From: Lates calcarifer
Lineage: Eukaryota; Chordata; Actinopteri; Centropomidae
Reading direction: 5' to 3'
Assembly: GCF_001640805.2 (NCBI RefSeq)
Contig: NC_066847.1
Span: 23,613,504-23,677,503 of the forward strand
Length of the DNA: 64,000 nucleotides
Below are positions 1-21,353 of this stretch, one piece after another. Every line of letters starts with the position of its first letter. The stretch's first letter is position 1. The position numbers were made by a program, and so were the translations under genes. The notes beneath the pieces are model-generated. The model saw only the letters and a program-made list of their open reading frames with translations. It was not told the DNA's origin and did not search any database.

Positions 1-1
1 C

Positions 2-610
2 CTACTGTTCCCGGCCCAGGAGGAGGAGATAGCGGTCCCGTCCGTTCAGCATCACCTCCGCCGCTGTCGCCGCACCTGGCGTCGGACTCGCCAGGCGCTC
101 CTCCGGACCACCGAACAGAACCGTCGGACCGCTGATCGCCACCGGACCCTGGCTCCCCAGTACCAGGTTGGACAGTCAGTGTGGCTGTCCAACAGGAACC
201 TTCCCCTGCAGTCCACCTCCAGGAAACTAGCTCCCCGGTACATCGGCCCTTTCCGCATCCTGGAGGTGGTCAATCCGGTGGCCCTCAAGCTGGACCTTCC
301 CCCCTCCATGAAGGTCCACCCCGTCTTCCGTGTGTCCCAGCTCAAGCCCCACCTCGGCGACCCACTGCAACCTCCGGCCCCCGCTCCGCCCCCTCCGCAG
401 ATCATCGACGGAGCGCCGGCATATACTATCAACCGCCTCCTTGATGTCCGGCGGAGGGGACGGGGCTTCCAGTACCTGGTGGACTGGGAGGGGTATGGGC
501 CGGAGGAGCGCAGCTGGGTTCCCACCGCTGATATCCTGGATCCGGCATTAATAAGGGAGTTCCACGCCACACATCCGGACAAGCCCGCACCACGGGTGTT
601 GCCCAGCTGA
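2..610 (+). mobile_element. Ty3/Gypsy chromovirus-type retrotransposon, integrase C-terminus (5' end outside window)
   Basis: One frame is open from base 2 to the stop at 608-610, about 202 codons, and enters from outside the window. It begins with a basic, arginine-rich segment, followed by the small beta-barrel domain of retrotransposon integrases ([11 protein letters not shown] and [12 protein letters not shown]). After a proline-rich spacer comes a chromodomain-like module ([20 protein letters not shown], then SWVPTADIL). In chromoviral integrases this module is thought to direct insertion by binding chromatin. The stretch is much more GC-rich than the DNA after it. No frameshift is visible in this part, so the copy may be fairly young, but the rest of pol and the 5' LTR are not in the window. 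The family call is firm; activity cannot be judged. Confidence 0.92.
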
Positions 611-635
611 CATTGGCGACTGCCGAGAGGTCGTT

Positions 636-645
636 AAGGGGGGGG
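636..645 (+). other. Polypurine tract of the Gypsy element
   Basis: A run of two A and eight G lies 26 bases after the integrase stop. Such a tract primes plus-strand DNA synthesis and normally abuts the 3' LTR. The bases that follow do not start with the usual TG and no second LTR copy is available, so I cannot say whether a 3' LTR is present or the element is truncated here. Confidence 0.55.
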
Positions 646-1399
646 TCTTATTCATTGCGAAATGATGTAATGATGAGTGAGTGAATGAAGGCTGCAAAAC
701 AAAGCAGAGAGGCAGGTTAACAAAAAAAAGTTTATGTGAAGGCTCCTCTTCTCGTCAAACTCTGAGGCATCTCTTCTTTTGAAAACACAGTGTTAGTCAT
801 CACCGTCATCCACTGGGGGTTATGTGTGAGATGGAAGACCTCCTGCCCTTGACCCACACAAAGCCAATTCATGTCTTGTCATACTGTATGCTCTCTGTTG
901 CTGCCATGGATGCCAATCATAAATGATAACAATGTTGTGAAAAGAACTGCTGAGCAGAGCAGGGCCAAGTGGTGATGCAGCAAGCCAATATTCATATTCA
1001 ATCTGTTTTTTAGATTGATTTAAATTATGCCTCCGGGGGAGGAAAAAAAAATTAAGGAGAGAGTGTCTGTGAATGCACATTGTAAGATGACAAATGAAGC
1101 TTTTTCTTTTGCATTAGATAAGGTTGAATTTGACTGAGGCACATACAGTAGCTCTGGACTGTAAATGGAGAGGCTTGAGATCTGGTGTTGAAGCTGGTTG
1201 TCTAACTGGTCCAATATCTTGTATTGATTATTTTCACAGCAAAGACCCACAATCAATCTGCAACACATTACATTTAAGACAGTTCTATATGGGTATAGAA
1301 ATACAGAATGGAGATATCTGTGTAATTCTGCTCTAATTTCTTGACGGCTGTCCTCTGTATTTTTAACCAAATCACAGATTTTCACAGTATATTTGTCCT

Positions 1400-1456
<57 letters not shown>

Positions 1457-2017
1457 GCAGCTACTGTCCTAAATACTTTTACTGTCACTGCACAATTTTT
1501 TTCAGGGTCACTGAATATCTGCACTAATTCACAGTGAAGGTGCAAGATGGGGGTGGGTGTCAGAGAGGTGTGAAATAAAATGGAACAGAGTTCAACATAA
1601 CGGAGAGGAGCAGCGTTGGATGCCAGTTCTCAAGCACACACACACTCACAGAGAGACACTCGTAAAAAATGTACAAACATGGTTATTACCTAAACAGACA
1701 GTTACTCGCATGAGAAAACGGGAAAGGGGGGGTGGGGGGGTTATGTAACACCGCAAAGAGGCACAGATCACATCTAATTATACTCATGACCGTTGGAGTG
1801 GCAGATGATCATCAGCGCTCTCTGTGACTCGCTAAAAAGGAACCTGCTAAAAGAGTGAAAATGGATTTGACTTTCATCTCTGAACAATCCCCTGGTGCCA
1901 GTGCACTAGCAACAACTTTTAAAACCCTTTTTATTTTCAAAGTTTCCAGGAATCAGTACCAGCTGAGGTTGTGGTCTTGAGGTTTCAAACCATTGTTGTT
2001 GTTGTTTGTTTCCACAG
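646..2017. other. No gene seen; flank after the retrotransposon
   Basis: The block is AT-rich. Short ORFs occur on both strands but none has a recognisable domain or coding-like codon use. It contains the long CA microsatellite at 1401-1452. The first few hundred bases could be a diverged 3' LTR. Confidence 0.5.
1401..1452. repeat. (CA)26 microsatellite
   Basis: Uninterrupted dinucleotide repeat of 52 bases. It creates a spurious cysteine-valine ORF on the minus strand. Confidence 0.97.
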
Positions 2018-2084
2018 GCACTTCAGATGAGCTGAAGTACATCTTCATCAACACCATCATGTCCCACACATTCCACTCTAAATG
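2018..2084 (+). other. Isolated exon-like block of unknown gene
   Basis: The 67 bases lie between a polypyrimidine-ACAG acceptor (AG at 2016-2017) and a possible GTATGA donor (GT at 2085-2086). Read with two bases in front, they give 21 codons, TSDELKYIFINTI followed by MSHTFHSK. The third codon positions are rich in G and C (about 15 of 21), in contrast to the AT-rich surroundings, which is what a true exon would show. I do not recognise the protein. No partner exon was found nearby on the same strand. It may be one exon of a long gene whose other exons lie outside the window, a relict exon, or chance. Confidence 0.3.
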
Positions 2085-3065
2085 GTATGAATAGTGGATA
2101 CTGCTGATCCTGGAACAGTCCATGTTTAGGTTTAGTCTGTTTGTGTCTGAGGCTTTGTCAAGTCACTAGCACCACTTGAACTGGTAGAGACTGAAATGTG
2201 GAGAAAAATATCACCTGGGCCATCTTGACTAACAGAAGGGAATGTCTGAATGAGTTAGAAGATGACAAAAGGCTGAGAGAAGAGAAAAAAACACAAAGTG
2301 ATGAAGAGATGAAAAAATGCAATAAGAGGTGAATTTGAAAGCATATGTTTGATTGAGAAAATTGAAGACGGCTGGAAAAGAGGATAAAAGGTGTGAGTTA
2401 GAGGACTTTAGTGATCAGCGTGACAAAAAAAAAGTTGGAAAAATGTGGTTGTCAAGGAAACAGCAGTCGTAATTTCTGTATGAATTCTCCCTGAGAGAGC
2501 AGAGGAGACCACTTCTGCAACTTCACCATTTGCCTTATTGTGAGAGGTCTGCTGCCCTCGCTGTGACACCTGGAGGACAGCAAAACATGCTGAGATGTTT
2601 ACAGCCAGCAAGGACACTGCGTGGTGAATGTGAGGGAATAACTGCAGTTTCAACCTAAAGCCACCTGAGAGCTTCATGATGACATGAAATACAAACTTGT
2701 TTGTCACCAGCAAGGACACTTTGCCTTTAAAACAAAGTAAAAATAGTGAGTACAGCTGCTTTTTGTTCATGGCATCAGTTTGTGTGTTCGGGGATAGGTA
2801 CTGATTTGATAGACGATGTGTCAGACTCTACCTTTGACTTGCCCCGTTAACCTTTAATTTTGGTTGAGTTAAAATGAATTCAAATGAATGACTATTTGAT
2901 ATCTTTAGCACTGAGAGATGAGGTGCAGAGTAGAATGCAAATTTCACATAAAACATCAATATTGAATGGCAGCTATTTTATTTCTGTGCCCTTTATCTGA
3001 CTTCCTCCTTTCTGTGCAAATGAGGTTACAAAATAAAAACAATAGCTTTATGTAATTACCAAGTC

Positions 3066-3090
3066 TTTTTTTTTTTTTTTTTTTTTTTTT
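3066..3090. repeat. Poly-T tract
   Basis: Twenty-five T in a row. It could be the poly(A) tail of a retroposed sequence on the minus strand, but no element body was recognised. Confidence 0.9.
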
Positions 3091-3627
3091 GAGTATAACT
3101 GCATTTGCTATGTTTGTTGTAAATTAATTCCTGGTGCTTTGTTCCCACCTGCAAATGCAGACTTTTGGGTGTTGTCTCACAAACTGAACCACTACACAAA
3201 GCTTCCTGTTGGAAGCTGTGTAAGAGATTAAGAATTACGTTATCTTAACTTTTTATTTAGCCGTGCCCCTAAAAACGTTTTTGTACATTGTATGAATGGT
3301 TTATAGATCATTTACTAATGCTTTACAGCTCATTGATAAGCCATTTATAATTAAAGGTTTTGGGTCATGAAGTTATTGATAAATACTGACATATTTTTCT
3401 AAGTAATTGATAAAGGTTCCCACTTCTGTAACATTCTGTTCACATACTCTGCAGCCGCCCTCTAGAAGGTCAGTCCATTGGCGGGGTCTCCATGGTGTAG
3501 TAAGGGCTAGCTTAATGTGTCAGACAGGTTGCCTGTTACCATTTGAGACAGCAAGACTAGCCATTTAGCCAAGTTTCCAGAATTTGTGTTAAGATCACTT
3601 TAACATTTGCTGGTAGTAGCATTATAG

Positions 3628-3705
3628 TCACCATACAGATGAGAGATCAGTCCTCTCATCTAACTCTTGGCAAGAAAGGGAATGAGCCTATTTCCCAAAA
3701 CGTCA
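3628..3705 (+). repeat. Fragment of a common teleost interspersed repeat
   Basis: The words CTCATCTAACTCTTGGCAAG and GAGCCTATTTCCCAAAACGTC match, from memory, one end of a non-autonomous repeat abundant in ray-finned fish. A longer copy in the opposite orientation lies at 24060-24345. Confidence 0.6.
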
Positions 3706-6475
3706 GTTTCTTTTTTTGAAGGATGCTAGAAAGTGAGCAGTGAACTGAAAAAAGCTCTTATTATTATAATGTTGGTGTCTCTGGAGAAATGATGTGACTA
3801 ATATGGACAGACTAAACTCTGACTGGCTATAGAGTGTCAATAATTTGTTAGTACAAAGTCTACTGATTTTCATGATGATGATGATTTAAGATGTTTGAAT
3901 GAAAAAAAGAAAACAAAAGATGGCGTCACTGTAGCATTGATAATGTCAGGAGGATGGTCTGACAGGGTGTTAGAGTGGCTCCTCTTCTTATGTGTAAACA
4001 CTATTCCCAGGTGTAAAGAGGAGGAGGACAGAGCTGACGTGGAAGACACTACTGATTCTTGTGATCGACTGAAACCAAGCTCATTAGCTGAAATAGAGGC
4101 AGTGACCTTAACCAGTCAGTAGGTCGTTTTAAGGTGAGGGATGTAAAGAAAACAGAGGAGTGGAAAAAGACTGAGACTGAAGGAAAAGGAGATGGGGATG
4201 GAGAAGTCTGAAGCCCACGTGGTAGAAATAAAATTGTTTTTAGAGAGTAAATGCCATTCAGGTCTTTTCTGCTCACACAGAGGGCTTCCATGCTGTTTAT
4301 GATTGTCACTGGATGATAGCATTTAAGTTAGTAGCTTCAGATGGCCACTGACATTTGCAGCTGTCTAAAGGCCACGGCGCCATTCAGCCTTGACAATGTC
4401 TCAATACTGATCGGGCAATAACCTGGAGATGTATCATTTGGCTCAGTGCCTATGCGCTAACAGGTCGTGCGCTGACAGGTGCTGTGTAGGTTTGGCAGCA
4501 GTCCCATTCTGTCTCCATCCTAAGTGCTCAGCGCCAAAACAGCACTTGCCCACTTCAATAATTCAGTCAGTTTTTAAGTTCAGTCTTTGAACTGTGAAGA
4601 ACAAGTCTGATTCAAGAGTCATCTGTCTCTCAGGCAGAGAGCGTGTAGGATTATGAAAGGTCTTCAGGCTCTGAAAAGCAGGAGGAGGGGATTAGATTTA
4701 ATGAATGTCTGATGCAGGAAGGAATTCCCAGGACTGGAGTGACATATAGCTGAGTTAACCTCTGGAGAGAAGAGAAGGGATTATATCATCAAGTTTCTGC
4801 ACATCAAGGATTGAGAGAACCTCTCTGGACACTAAACATAAGATTATAAGATGAGATTTTGATGATGAGGGTGGAGACTCTGGGTTGTTTGATCATCAAA
4901 CAGTGACATTAAACAGAAAGAAGGGATATTTCAAGTGCTATATAATGACAACTGGACTTGCATGAGGTTCTTGAAGACTTTGCTCCTTTCATCCAAAAGG
5001 CTTCCTCAGCACCATCTAATGCAAAGAACATTTATTTCAGCAATGCCAATAGCCAAACATGTAGAATGAAACAAAATGAACGGACAAGGCAATGGCTGAG
5101 ATGAAAATAACAACAAAAAATTCAGCATAAGCAGGATGAAGTAAATGCACATTTAACATGGAGGAGAAAGCAGGAACACGTGCATACATCCAGAAGGCCC
5201 ACATTGTAGCAATGCAGCGAAGGAAACTTGAATGAATGACTCGAGATTTAAAAGCAGGCAATAGAGCGGCTAATTGCAATCTAAGCTTCCTGTTTTCCTT
5301 GGAACACTAATGTTGGCTGCAGAGCATTCAATGAGAGAAGGCCGACTGCAAACCAAAGCCATCATTAGATCCTTGTTGAGAGACAGAGTGTTGTTAGACA
5401 GAAATCACAAACTGCAGAGAGATTAGTCAGCCAAGAAAACAGAAGTGAGGATGAACACTGTAGCTGTCTCCTCTCACCCTGCCTCTGGTTTCCCTGCTGG
5501 TCCCTACAGCAACAAAGAACAGTGAGGAACAGTGTTTTCCCAAAATCACACCAGGCTTACGTAGGAATACAGCTGTAAACAAGGTTGTATCTTCATGAAT
5601 TCTTTTGAATTTGGTTTGGTTTCTTCTTGCCCTCAGTGAGCTGTGAAAATTAAAGCAAGCAAGGACATCCCAAGGTTTCTGATGAATGTGACTTGTGAGG
5701 ACGGATAAAGAAAAGTAGGGCCATGGAATGATTCTGAGCTTCAGAGGGAAATCTGATATTATTATGATGCCAGACACATAAACCCTCAGGTATATTTTAT
5801 TGATGTTGATTTGTACTGCTGACAGCATATCCCATGGCCTTTAAGTCTACCATACCAGCATTACAAATTCAAAAACTGTTGCAGTTAATTTATCCAAGAG
5901 CAAGATAAAAGGAGAGAAACACAAAGGGAAGCACTATTGTTATTTTAATGTCTGTTTTTGTTGAATTCTTATGAATTTCCAGTTGACGCAGATATTAGTA
6001 AGTTGTATAAAGATGTTCCTAAGTGCATCAGTTTTGTACTTTCACAAACTTTTAAGTAATAACAACATAAGCTTTTTGTTGACCTCATATCTTTCCTTCT
6101 GATCCAGTTAAGACAGCAGCATTTGGATGCTGCTGGGTCTCAGTTTTTCACCCTCTCAAGGGTCTACAAGGCTCATTGAATAATTTCAAGCAGAAGAGGA
6201 GAGGGGAGCAGCATTTCCATTAGAATAGCTTCAGCCTCATTACACATGATAATGGTGTTGATAAGAATTATCTGAAAGGGACATGACATTTTGGGCATAA
6301 TGCAGGAGCATTTACATATTCATGTAAAGGTTGTTTTTATTTGTTGGTCTGATTTAAGTCTCGAATCAAACTATTGCACCTGGAAAAGATGATTTCACTT
6401 TGACAGGCTGACTAAGGTTTATCTCTAATTTAATACCATTAAATGTAATTTAAAAAAAAATCATTTTCATTTCAT

Positions 6476-6895
6476 TCTAGTGGTGTAGCCATATGGTCTG
6501 TTGGTCTGTTAGATGGATTGCCATGAAATGTGGTACAAACAATCTTGTTGCACTTAGAATAAATTGTAAAAATCTTTCTTTTAGAGTCATCATCAAGTCA
6601 AAAATTAATACATTTTAATTTGTTACACACACAAATACATGCAAAGGCAATGGCATTCCTCTAATCCCCAGCTCTGTATCGTGTTCAGTGCTAAGTAGCA
6701 AATGTTAGCATGCTAACATGCTAAACCATAACACTGAACACAGTAAACACTGTACCTGCTAAACATCAGCACATTAGCATTGTCATTTTGAGTGAACATG
6801 TTAGCATGCTGCTGTTAGCATGTAGCTCAAAGCACTGCTGTGAAATTTAGCCGCACAAAGTTGCTAATATGGCTGTAGACAATTCGTCTTGTTGG
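6476..6895 (+). repeat. Teleost interspersed repeat of the GTTAGCATGCTAAC type
   Basis: The stretch contains GATGGATTGCCATGAAATGT near the left. Further on it has repeated GTTAGCATGCTAAC-like palindromes, ACCTGCTAAACATCAGCA, TAGCTCAAAGCACTGCTGTG and, near the right, ATGGCTGTAGAC. These words in this order are those of a widespread repeat of teleost genomes, recalled from memory. The middle is degraded and the usual internal part after GAAATGT is replaced, so this is a diverged or internally deleted copy. Confidence 0.7.
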
Positions 6896-9249
6896 TTGAT
6901 GTCCAGCCATGAATGAGCTAATCCTTTAAATAACAGCAATGACTACAGATGGACAGACTGTGTTGTTAGGCATATTGCATCCTGTAACACAGTCAGATTT
7001 TATTGATTTCCTGGAAGTTATATGTTTTGTCTGTCTCACTGTCTCCTTGTCTTCCTGGATGCCTCACATCTTTATACGTTCCTTTAAGACAGTGGCTGGT
7101 TGTTCTTGTGTTTTAAGTCTTCAGTCGTCAGATATCTCCATATTAACAATGTTAAACTCTGCAGATTGCACATTTGGTATGACTACAGACAGTTTGCCTA
7201 AAGGCATAGATCTTTTTGATGAGGTGGAAATTAGTTTTTCCCACATCCTGACTGCACAGCTGTAAAGAAAGCAGACAAATAAGTGAGTTTTGTGAGCTGC
7301 AAAAATAACTCATTTTAGCTTGTGTGTCTCTGTGGGTTTAGTGTTTAAAACAACCAATATTCACATGGATTTTGTTTATTTTTTATTTTTTATTTATTTA
7401 TTTTTTTTTTTTTTACTGTATTTTGAAACTTAAAAATGAGTCCTCATACAACCCTGTCGGCCCTGAAATAAAGCCAGTGAAGGTGAAGTCCAGCACCAAC
7501 CTTGCAGAAACCAAACAGAGTCCCGCAGCTTGTCCTCAAATGCTCTCTAGCAAACTACTGTGACTCTGTCTGGTCCAGGTCATTTCACCCAGCATTAAGC
7601 AACCATGCATATTATATCCAGTTCTATTTGAACGCCACTCCCCTGGCTCCCTGTCCTGACAAACATGACTTGCTCTAACCATCTTCTCAAGATGTTTACA
7701 ATGAATTGTCAAGATGTCTTGAATTGTCAGAGTCTCCTGCTGGTCGGACATCTCCAGTCCAGTTGTTCATTTGTCGTAAATATGTCCACCTTGGACAGTT
7801 AGACAAAAAGGACTGTCAGTGTGAGGATATAGCAAACAAACTGGTGTCAAACCACATTAAAACTCACTAACACCACACCCCTGAGAGGAGTTTCTCAACA
7901 GATTTAAGCGTTGCCACAGCTCCTGGCTAATAACCATCAAAGTTCTCCCTCTGCAGTATACAGACTGTGAGGTTATTTAATTGCTTGTCTTGGACTTTGC
8001 CTTTCCTAAATGAATAACTTCTAAAGAGGCATAGGTGCATATCCAGGATAGGATTATTCCTCCACAGTCTGACAGCCATCAACATCAAATGCATTTAATC
8101 TCAGAACCCGTGAGCAACGGCAGTGAAACAACATTTGCTTATTTGAGAACTCAAGGCAGGAGACTGAGGACGAGGCAGCCAGCTCCACAGGAGACCAGAG
8201 TTATACATCATCCATTTCTTCTCTTCCTCAGTGCATATTCTTTGCAATTTAAGAAGTCTCAACCATAACGCTTTCATCAGCCACAGCAGCAGCAAAGGTG
8301 AGCGTTTAACACTTAACACCCACTCGCAGGGTTATTAAAGAAGACTCGAAACATTAAGCATCAAAATGACTGAAACTCTCCTGCGTCTGCTGCTTCAATA
8401 TTGATTGAGAGACTGATAAAATAAGTTCCAGAAGCAGTTTTTGTTTTACTTTATACAAGAGGAGATGCAAGTGATCCAATTTTTTAACCATTGTACTGAT
8501 CTCCCTTGAAGGGGCCATTATATCTGAAAGGAGACCTGACACAGCCTACGCAAAACAGTAATGGAGTTTTTGAAAGTTTAATTTTAGAGTGTGACAAGCT
8601 TTCAGAGGATGAGACAGTTGCAGAGGTTGAAAGACTCCAGCAGGTTTGGTGGAGTGCAGGGATGGCACAATTTCAAAGGGAGAAGACAGTTTGGATGCTT
8701 TAGAGGCTGCAGATGTTCTAAATTGAAAAGTTTCACAGGGAGATAATGTTTCCTTGCAGCAGGTTAGCATGACACCACAGCTTTTAAGACACATTACAGA
8801 GGCATGAAAAAAAAATCACATACCCAAGATTACAGGGCTCAAACTCGAGGCCTTTGCCTTCACAAGTACTTGCTCTGTTCAGTAATTTCTACAAGCTGGA
8901 AATAAAACTAAGTCATAATCTCTTTTCTAGAGTATGCAGTAGACTTTGTTCCAAGGTGATGTGGTTCATCTCAATCTTTAATCAATACTATGTCAGTATC
9001 ACTGGTCCACAGTAAGCTTTGTTCTTTTATTTCCTTTTAGCAGTGCACTTTTCACCTACTACTACATTTTTCTTACAGCAATACTTTGGGTACTCACATT
9101 ACAAGTTATGATTCTACATATACAATACATGATCAGCTTATAGAATATAATGTAACAGTAAAATAGGTAATACTATCTCCAGTACTAATTCAACCAACTA
9201 CGAAGGTAAAAACTGTTTACTTAAACAGTGCCCCTGGTCTTTGTCACTA

Positions 9250-9525
9250 ATCACTTATGCTTGCCCACAAAGTGACTTCTGGGTCTGCACCCAGCTACTT
9301 AAAGTCAATCATACAGACTTATTCTCTTGCATTCCTCCAAGGAACTGGCACTGCCATCCCTGCACACAAGGCAATCGCTGTCCAGACTATTCTTGTCTGT
9401 GGTTCCTTGATGGCTGATGAAGCTCCCGTATGCTTTCAGAGCAGACGCGTCTCTCTCTATTCTCCAGAGTCTCTTGAAGACACATCTCTTCACTTCCTCT
9501 CCTAACACCTCTAACACCCTAATAT
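9250..9525 (+). pseudogene. Degenerate non-LTR retrotransposon (LINE) fragment, probable
   Basis: The translation includes HKVTSGSAPSYLKSIIQTYS, similar to the APSYL-type segment near the C-terminus of LINE reverse transcriptases. About 150 bases later comes RVSLYSPESLEDTSLHFLS-like sequence, corresponding to the end where such ORFs read KTHLF or similar. Stops follow. No catalytic motif is present. The assignment rests on pattern memory, and the clade cannot be set. Confidence 0.4.
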
Positions 9526-11324
9526 GCCTAACTAACACTTCCAGTGCACTTTTATAACTGATCTCCTCCTACACTTTGCCTTCCTGATATATAGTTTTGA
9601 TAAGTAGTTTGATATTGTTGGTTTTACATCTGAATACTCCTCCCACCACTGTGGACTTAGTATATCTGGGAACTTTCCTTGTTGTTTCAGAGCCATAACT
9701 TAGTCTGTACTGAATGTTCAAGGTCGCACACAGAGGCACAAACATTGTTAAAGGATGAGACAGGAAAATTCCCCCTTTTCTCATTTTACTTTGAATAAAT
9801 AAGAAATTATCTACTATACACAACAGTGTACATTTGAGAAAATATATCTGTCAAGACCTGTATACTGATCAAAGCACATTAATAGTTTTAGGGTGATCTG
9901 TTTGTACATTTAATGGCCTGTCTGATTATGCGATGTAGGCTACACTGCATGCCTACGTCTCATTTATTTCCATTTATAGAGAGGCTACATGCAGCAACAA
10001 CTGGAGGCTGAGAGGTTACACACTCATCATAACACTGCAGAAAAACACTCGAGACAAAGAGGACTTCAACAAGTCAACAAGGCAATAAACTTTGAAGAAC
10101 ACAATCAGTCAAAACTCTATAAGCCACCTGATTACTGAAGTTATGAATATATTCACAGGATTATGAAGCATTTAACCTCTCGTCAACAAAACTGAAAAAC
10201 AGGTCTGGGTGTTAATGCTGAAACATGTCAGCAGTGTCTCTCCTCCTCTGACACAAATACAATTATGTACAAATGTTCTGCTGTATAGTGAAATAAATTC
10301 ATCCTGACTGACCATCACTTTAACTCCTGAGGTCTGATTGTTTTGAAGCAGATGGACTGATCTGATTGGACGATGCCCACACACGGCTGACACTGATGGA
10401 TTGGCACAAATGTTCTCAAGAGAGAAACTGTAAAATCCACACTGAGTTTACATCACAGTCTGTCTTTGATTTACTTGACGTGACACGTCACACCCACACG
10501 TGTAGATTGATATTATAGGTCAAACGAGTGTATGTTGTTTGATTACTGTTTTGTCGTATTGCAGACATTGATTTTATCACATCCACCAGCTGTTTAACTG
10601 CCATTTATGTCAGCCGCCACTGATGAATTTAAATGTTTGGAAAATCCATACATGATCAAATCACTGGAAAATCTCACAGGGATTTACAGTGCATACTGCC
10701 ATAACCATTTTTCTTTTGATCTACAGAATGATGGACTCAGTGTTCATCATGTCAAAAAGAAAGACCATCTGCACACAGATTTTTTTTATCAATATGCAGT
10801 CAATTTTAATGCAGGTTTTACACATTTGCATATTTATTTTTTAATAAATGATTGTAAATTAAAGGTTGGGGTACTTGCAGCCTTTTAAATGTCATCTCTC
10901 ATTGCAGTGACCCCATCAGGTTGATTGCCTCCAAGGTGCGAGTCCAACACTGACATAAAAAGTAGACACATGCACTCTGTGTTGTGTATAATAATCATGA
11001 AAAAAACTATTTACTTTTATTAAAGATCCCATTTGCACTGACATTATAAATGGTTTAAAACTGTGTGCAAAGATTATTCATTTGGAATACACAGTAGTTT
11101 GGAGAGTGTCCCTAATTCAACAGCTTTTATTTTCTCACATCAAAATTCACCAACTGTTGGGTACACTGAGGTCACAGAGGGGAACAGCTGCCACTATGTG
11201 AAAATATGAAAAACTGTTTCGCAGAATCCATTAACAAATTATTACAGAAAGAAAGTTGGGGAATTGTTTGCTGTTATTTTGGGAATTTCCAAGACGAGGA
11301 GCCAGTTAGAGGAGTGGCTATGGC

Positions 11325-11347
11325 TTTTTTTTTTTTTTTTTTTTTTT
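11325..11347. repeat. Poly-T tract
   Basis: Twenty-three T in a row, with no element body recognised next to it. Confidence 0.9.
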
Positions 11348-12348
11348 ACATGTATCTGTATTTCTGTTTGTGAGTGTGTTGCGTTTATGTTGCATTGTAG
11401 GCAACATTTTCCAACCTTTAAGATTTCAGGATGAAAGAGCGATGATGATTGTGACAGCAATGCACCAGTGTAGAATAAAGCAGTCAGAGCTGCTGCTTTC
11501 TGAGCTCTGCCTGCACATCAGCAATGGACTTCTAATGGTGGAAATGATGTAGAAGAAGTAAATGAATGTGGTTTCAACTCGCAGGAAACCAGATGGTGGA
11601 CATTCTGCTGCTGAAATACAGGCCATATTTCTCACAGTGATACTGAATTTTACATATGAACCGTGTGAAGTCATTTCTTTAGAAACTGTGGATTGATCGA
11701 GTAAATTTCACACTTTGCTCGAGGAATGAAAATATTTTTTTATCCAATTAGGTGTGTTGAGGAAACAGGTTTGTATTGTTGAATGCTGTAGAAAGGCTTT
11801 AATATTCTCACATAAGTCTTCAGCACCACTTCCCTCTGGCTTTACCAGCCTGCTGAACTGGCACTAACAAGCAGGCGTCTAATTTGTGGTTTGTAACCTG
11901 AGGAGGGGAAAACTCAATTGTGGGAACTGATGCTGCTTGTGTTTTAACGTATGATGAATTGTTGCCATCTACTGTATGTTTTCAGTGATGCAACAGACTT
12001 TATATAGTCAATCTCCCATTACTCCATTTTCATTATAACTGTCTTTCTTTGAATTAATATTTATCTGTGCAGTGGATTAATAACCCTGATTTATTAACAT
12101 ACAGTATTACTCTTGACCCCCTTGAGTATTAGCACATTATAAATATTCATTTTTAATATAAATTTGGCTAAAACCAAAAAGTATGGCTCAAAACCACACT
12201 TAGAAGCAATCAAAATTATATTGTGTGTGCCAAAAGAAACTACAGGATGATGCTGCAAATGTGCAAAGTGACTCTGGATAAGACTGACTGTAATTTGTTT
12301 TTAAATAATCAACAGTTTAAAAAGCCACCATACTAATGATTTATGCAG

Positions 12349-12354
12349 TTTATT
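12349..12354 (-). terminator. Candidate poly(A) signal of tcea3
   Basis: AATAAA on the minus strand, 365 bases past the tcea3 stop codon. It is the first canonical hexamer downstream that I noticed. Another lies near 12,092. Cleavage would be expected 10-30 bases further left. Confidence 0.45.
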
Positions 12355-12718
12355 GGAACTCGATATATACAAAGTGAACAGCTGTGATATGACATAGCAT
12401 ATTAACTGTATTATGGTCGTCTTTCCATTGTAACAACATGATCGTCATTAACGTCTTCCAGCTGGGTTGATTTAATGACTCAGTCATCAAACTGACATTC
12501 ATGCTCAGTCTTCAAATCCACATAAAGCAAAACCTGATTATTAGCACATGCTTATCAATCTCAAAAATTTCAAGTAAAAATTGTAAGAATACTACTGTTT
12601 TTAAAATCATTAGCTGCAATAATTTATAAACTTCCCTCCCACCCATCATAGAAAAGATGCTGTTCATTATGCTCAGAAAAACAACAAGAAAAAACAACGT
12701 GGTTTCACCTGGAATTCA
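12355..12718 (-). other. Probable 3' untranslated region of tcea3
   Basis: AT-rich sequence between the stop codon and the candidate poly(A) signal, with no ORF of note. A very short last coding exon followed by the whole UTR is consistent with TFIIS genes, whose proteins end in the same phenylalanine-cysteine. Confidence 0.5.
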
Positions 12719-21341
<8,623 letters not shown>

Positions 21342-21345
<4 letters not shown>

Positions 21346-21353
21346 CGCTGCAT
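21342..21353 (-). promoter_or_regulatory. Three-codon upstream ORF overlapping the tcea3 start codon
   Basis: On the minus strand ATG-CAG-CGA-TGA ends so that its stop overlaps the tcea3 initiator by ATGA. If the transcript starts upstream, ribosomes would meet this four-codon frame first and reach the main ATG by leaky scanning or re-initiation. The transcription start is not known from the sequence. Confidence 0.5.

Larger units (their letters stand above)
2087..12348. other. Gene-poor AT-rich stretch
   Basis: No convincing gene is visible on either strand. The longest ORFs (for example minus 2408-2770 and minus 5427-5828) have no recognisable domains. The stretch holds two teleost interspersed repeats (3628-3705, 6476-6895), a LINE-like fragment (9250-9525), homopolymer tracts and, at its right end, the probable poly(A) site of tcea3. 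Confidence 0.6.

Noticed and set aside
1020..1451. 143-codon minus-strand ORF
   Set aside because: Its N-terminus is a translated CA microsatellite and the rest has no domain.
5427..5828. 133-codon minus-strand ORF
   Set aside because: No recognisable motif and AT-driven composition.
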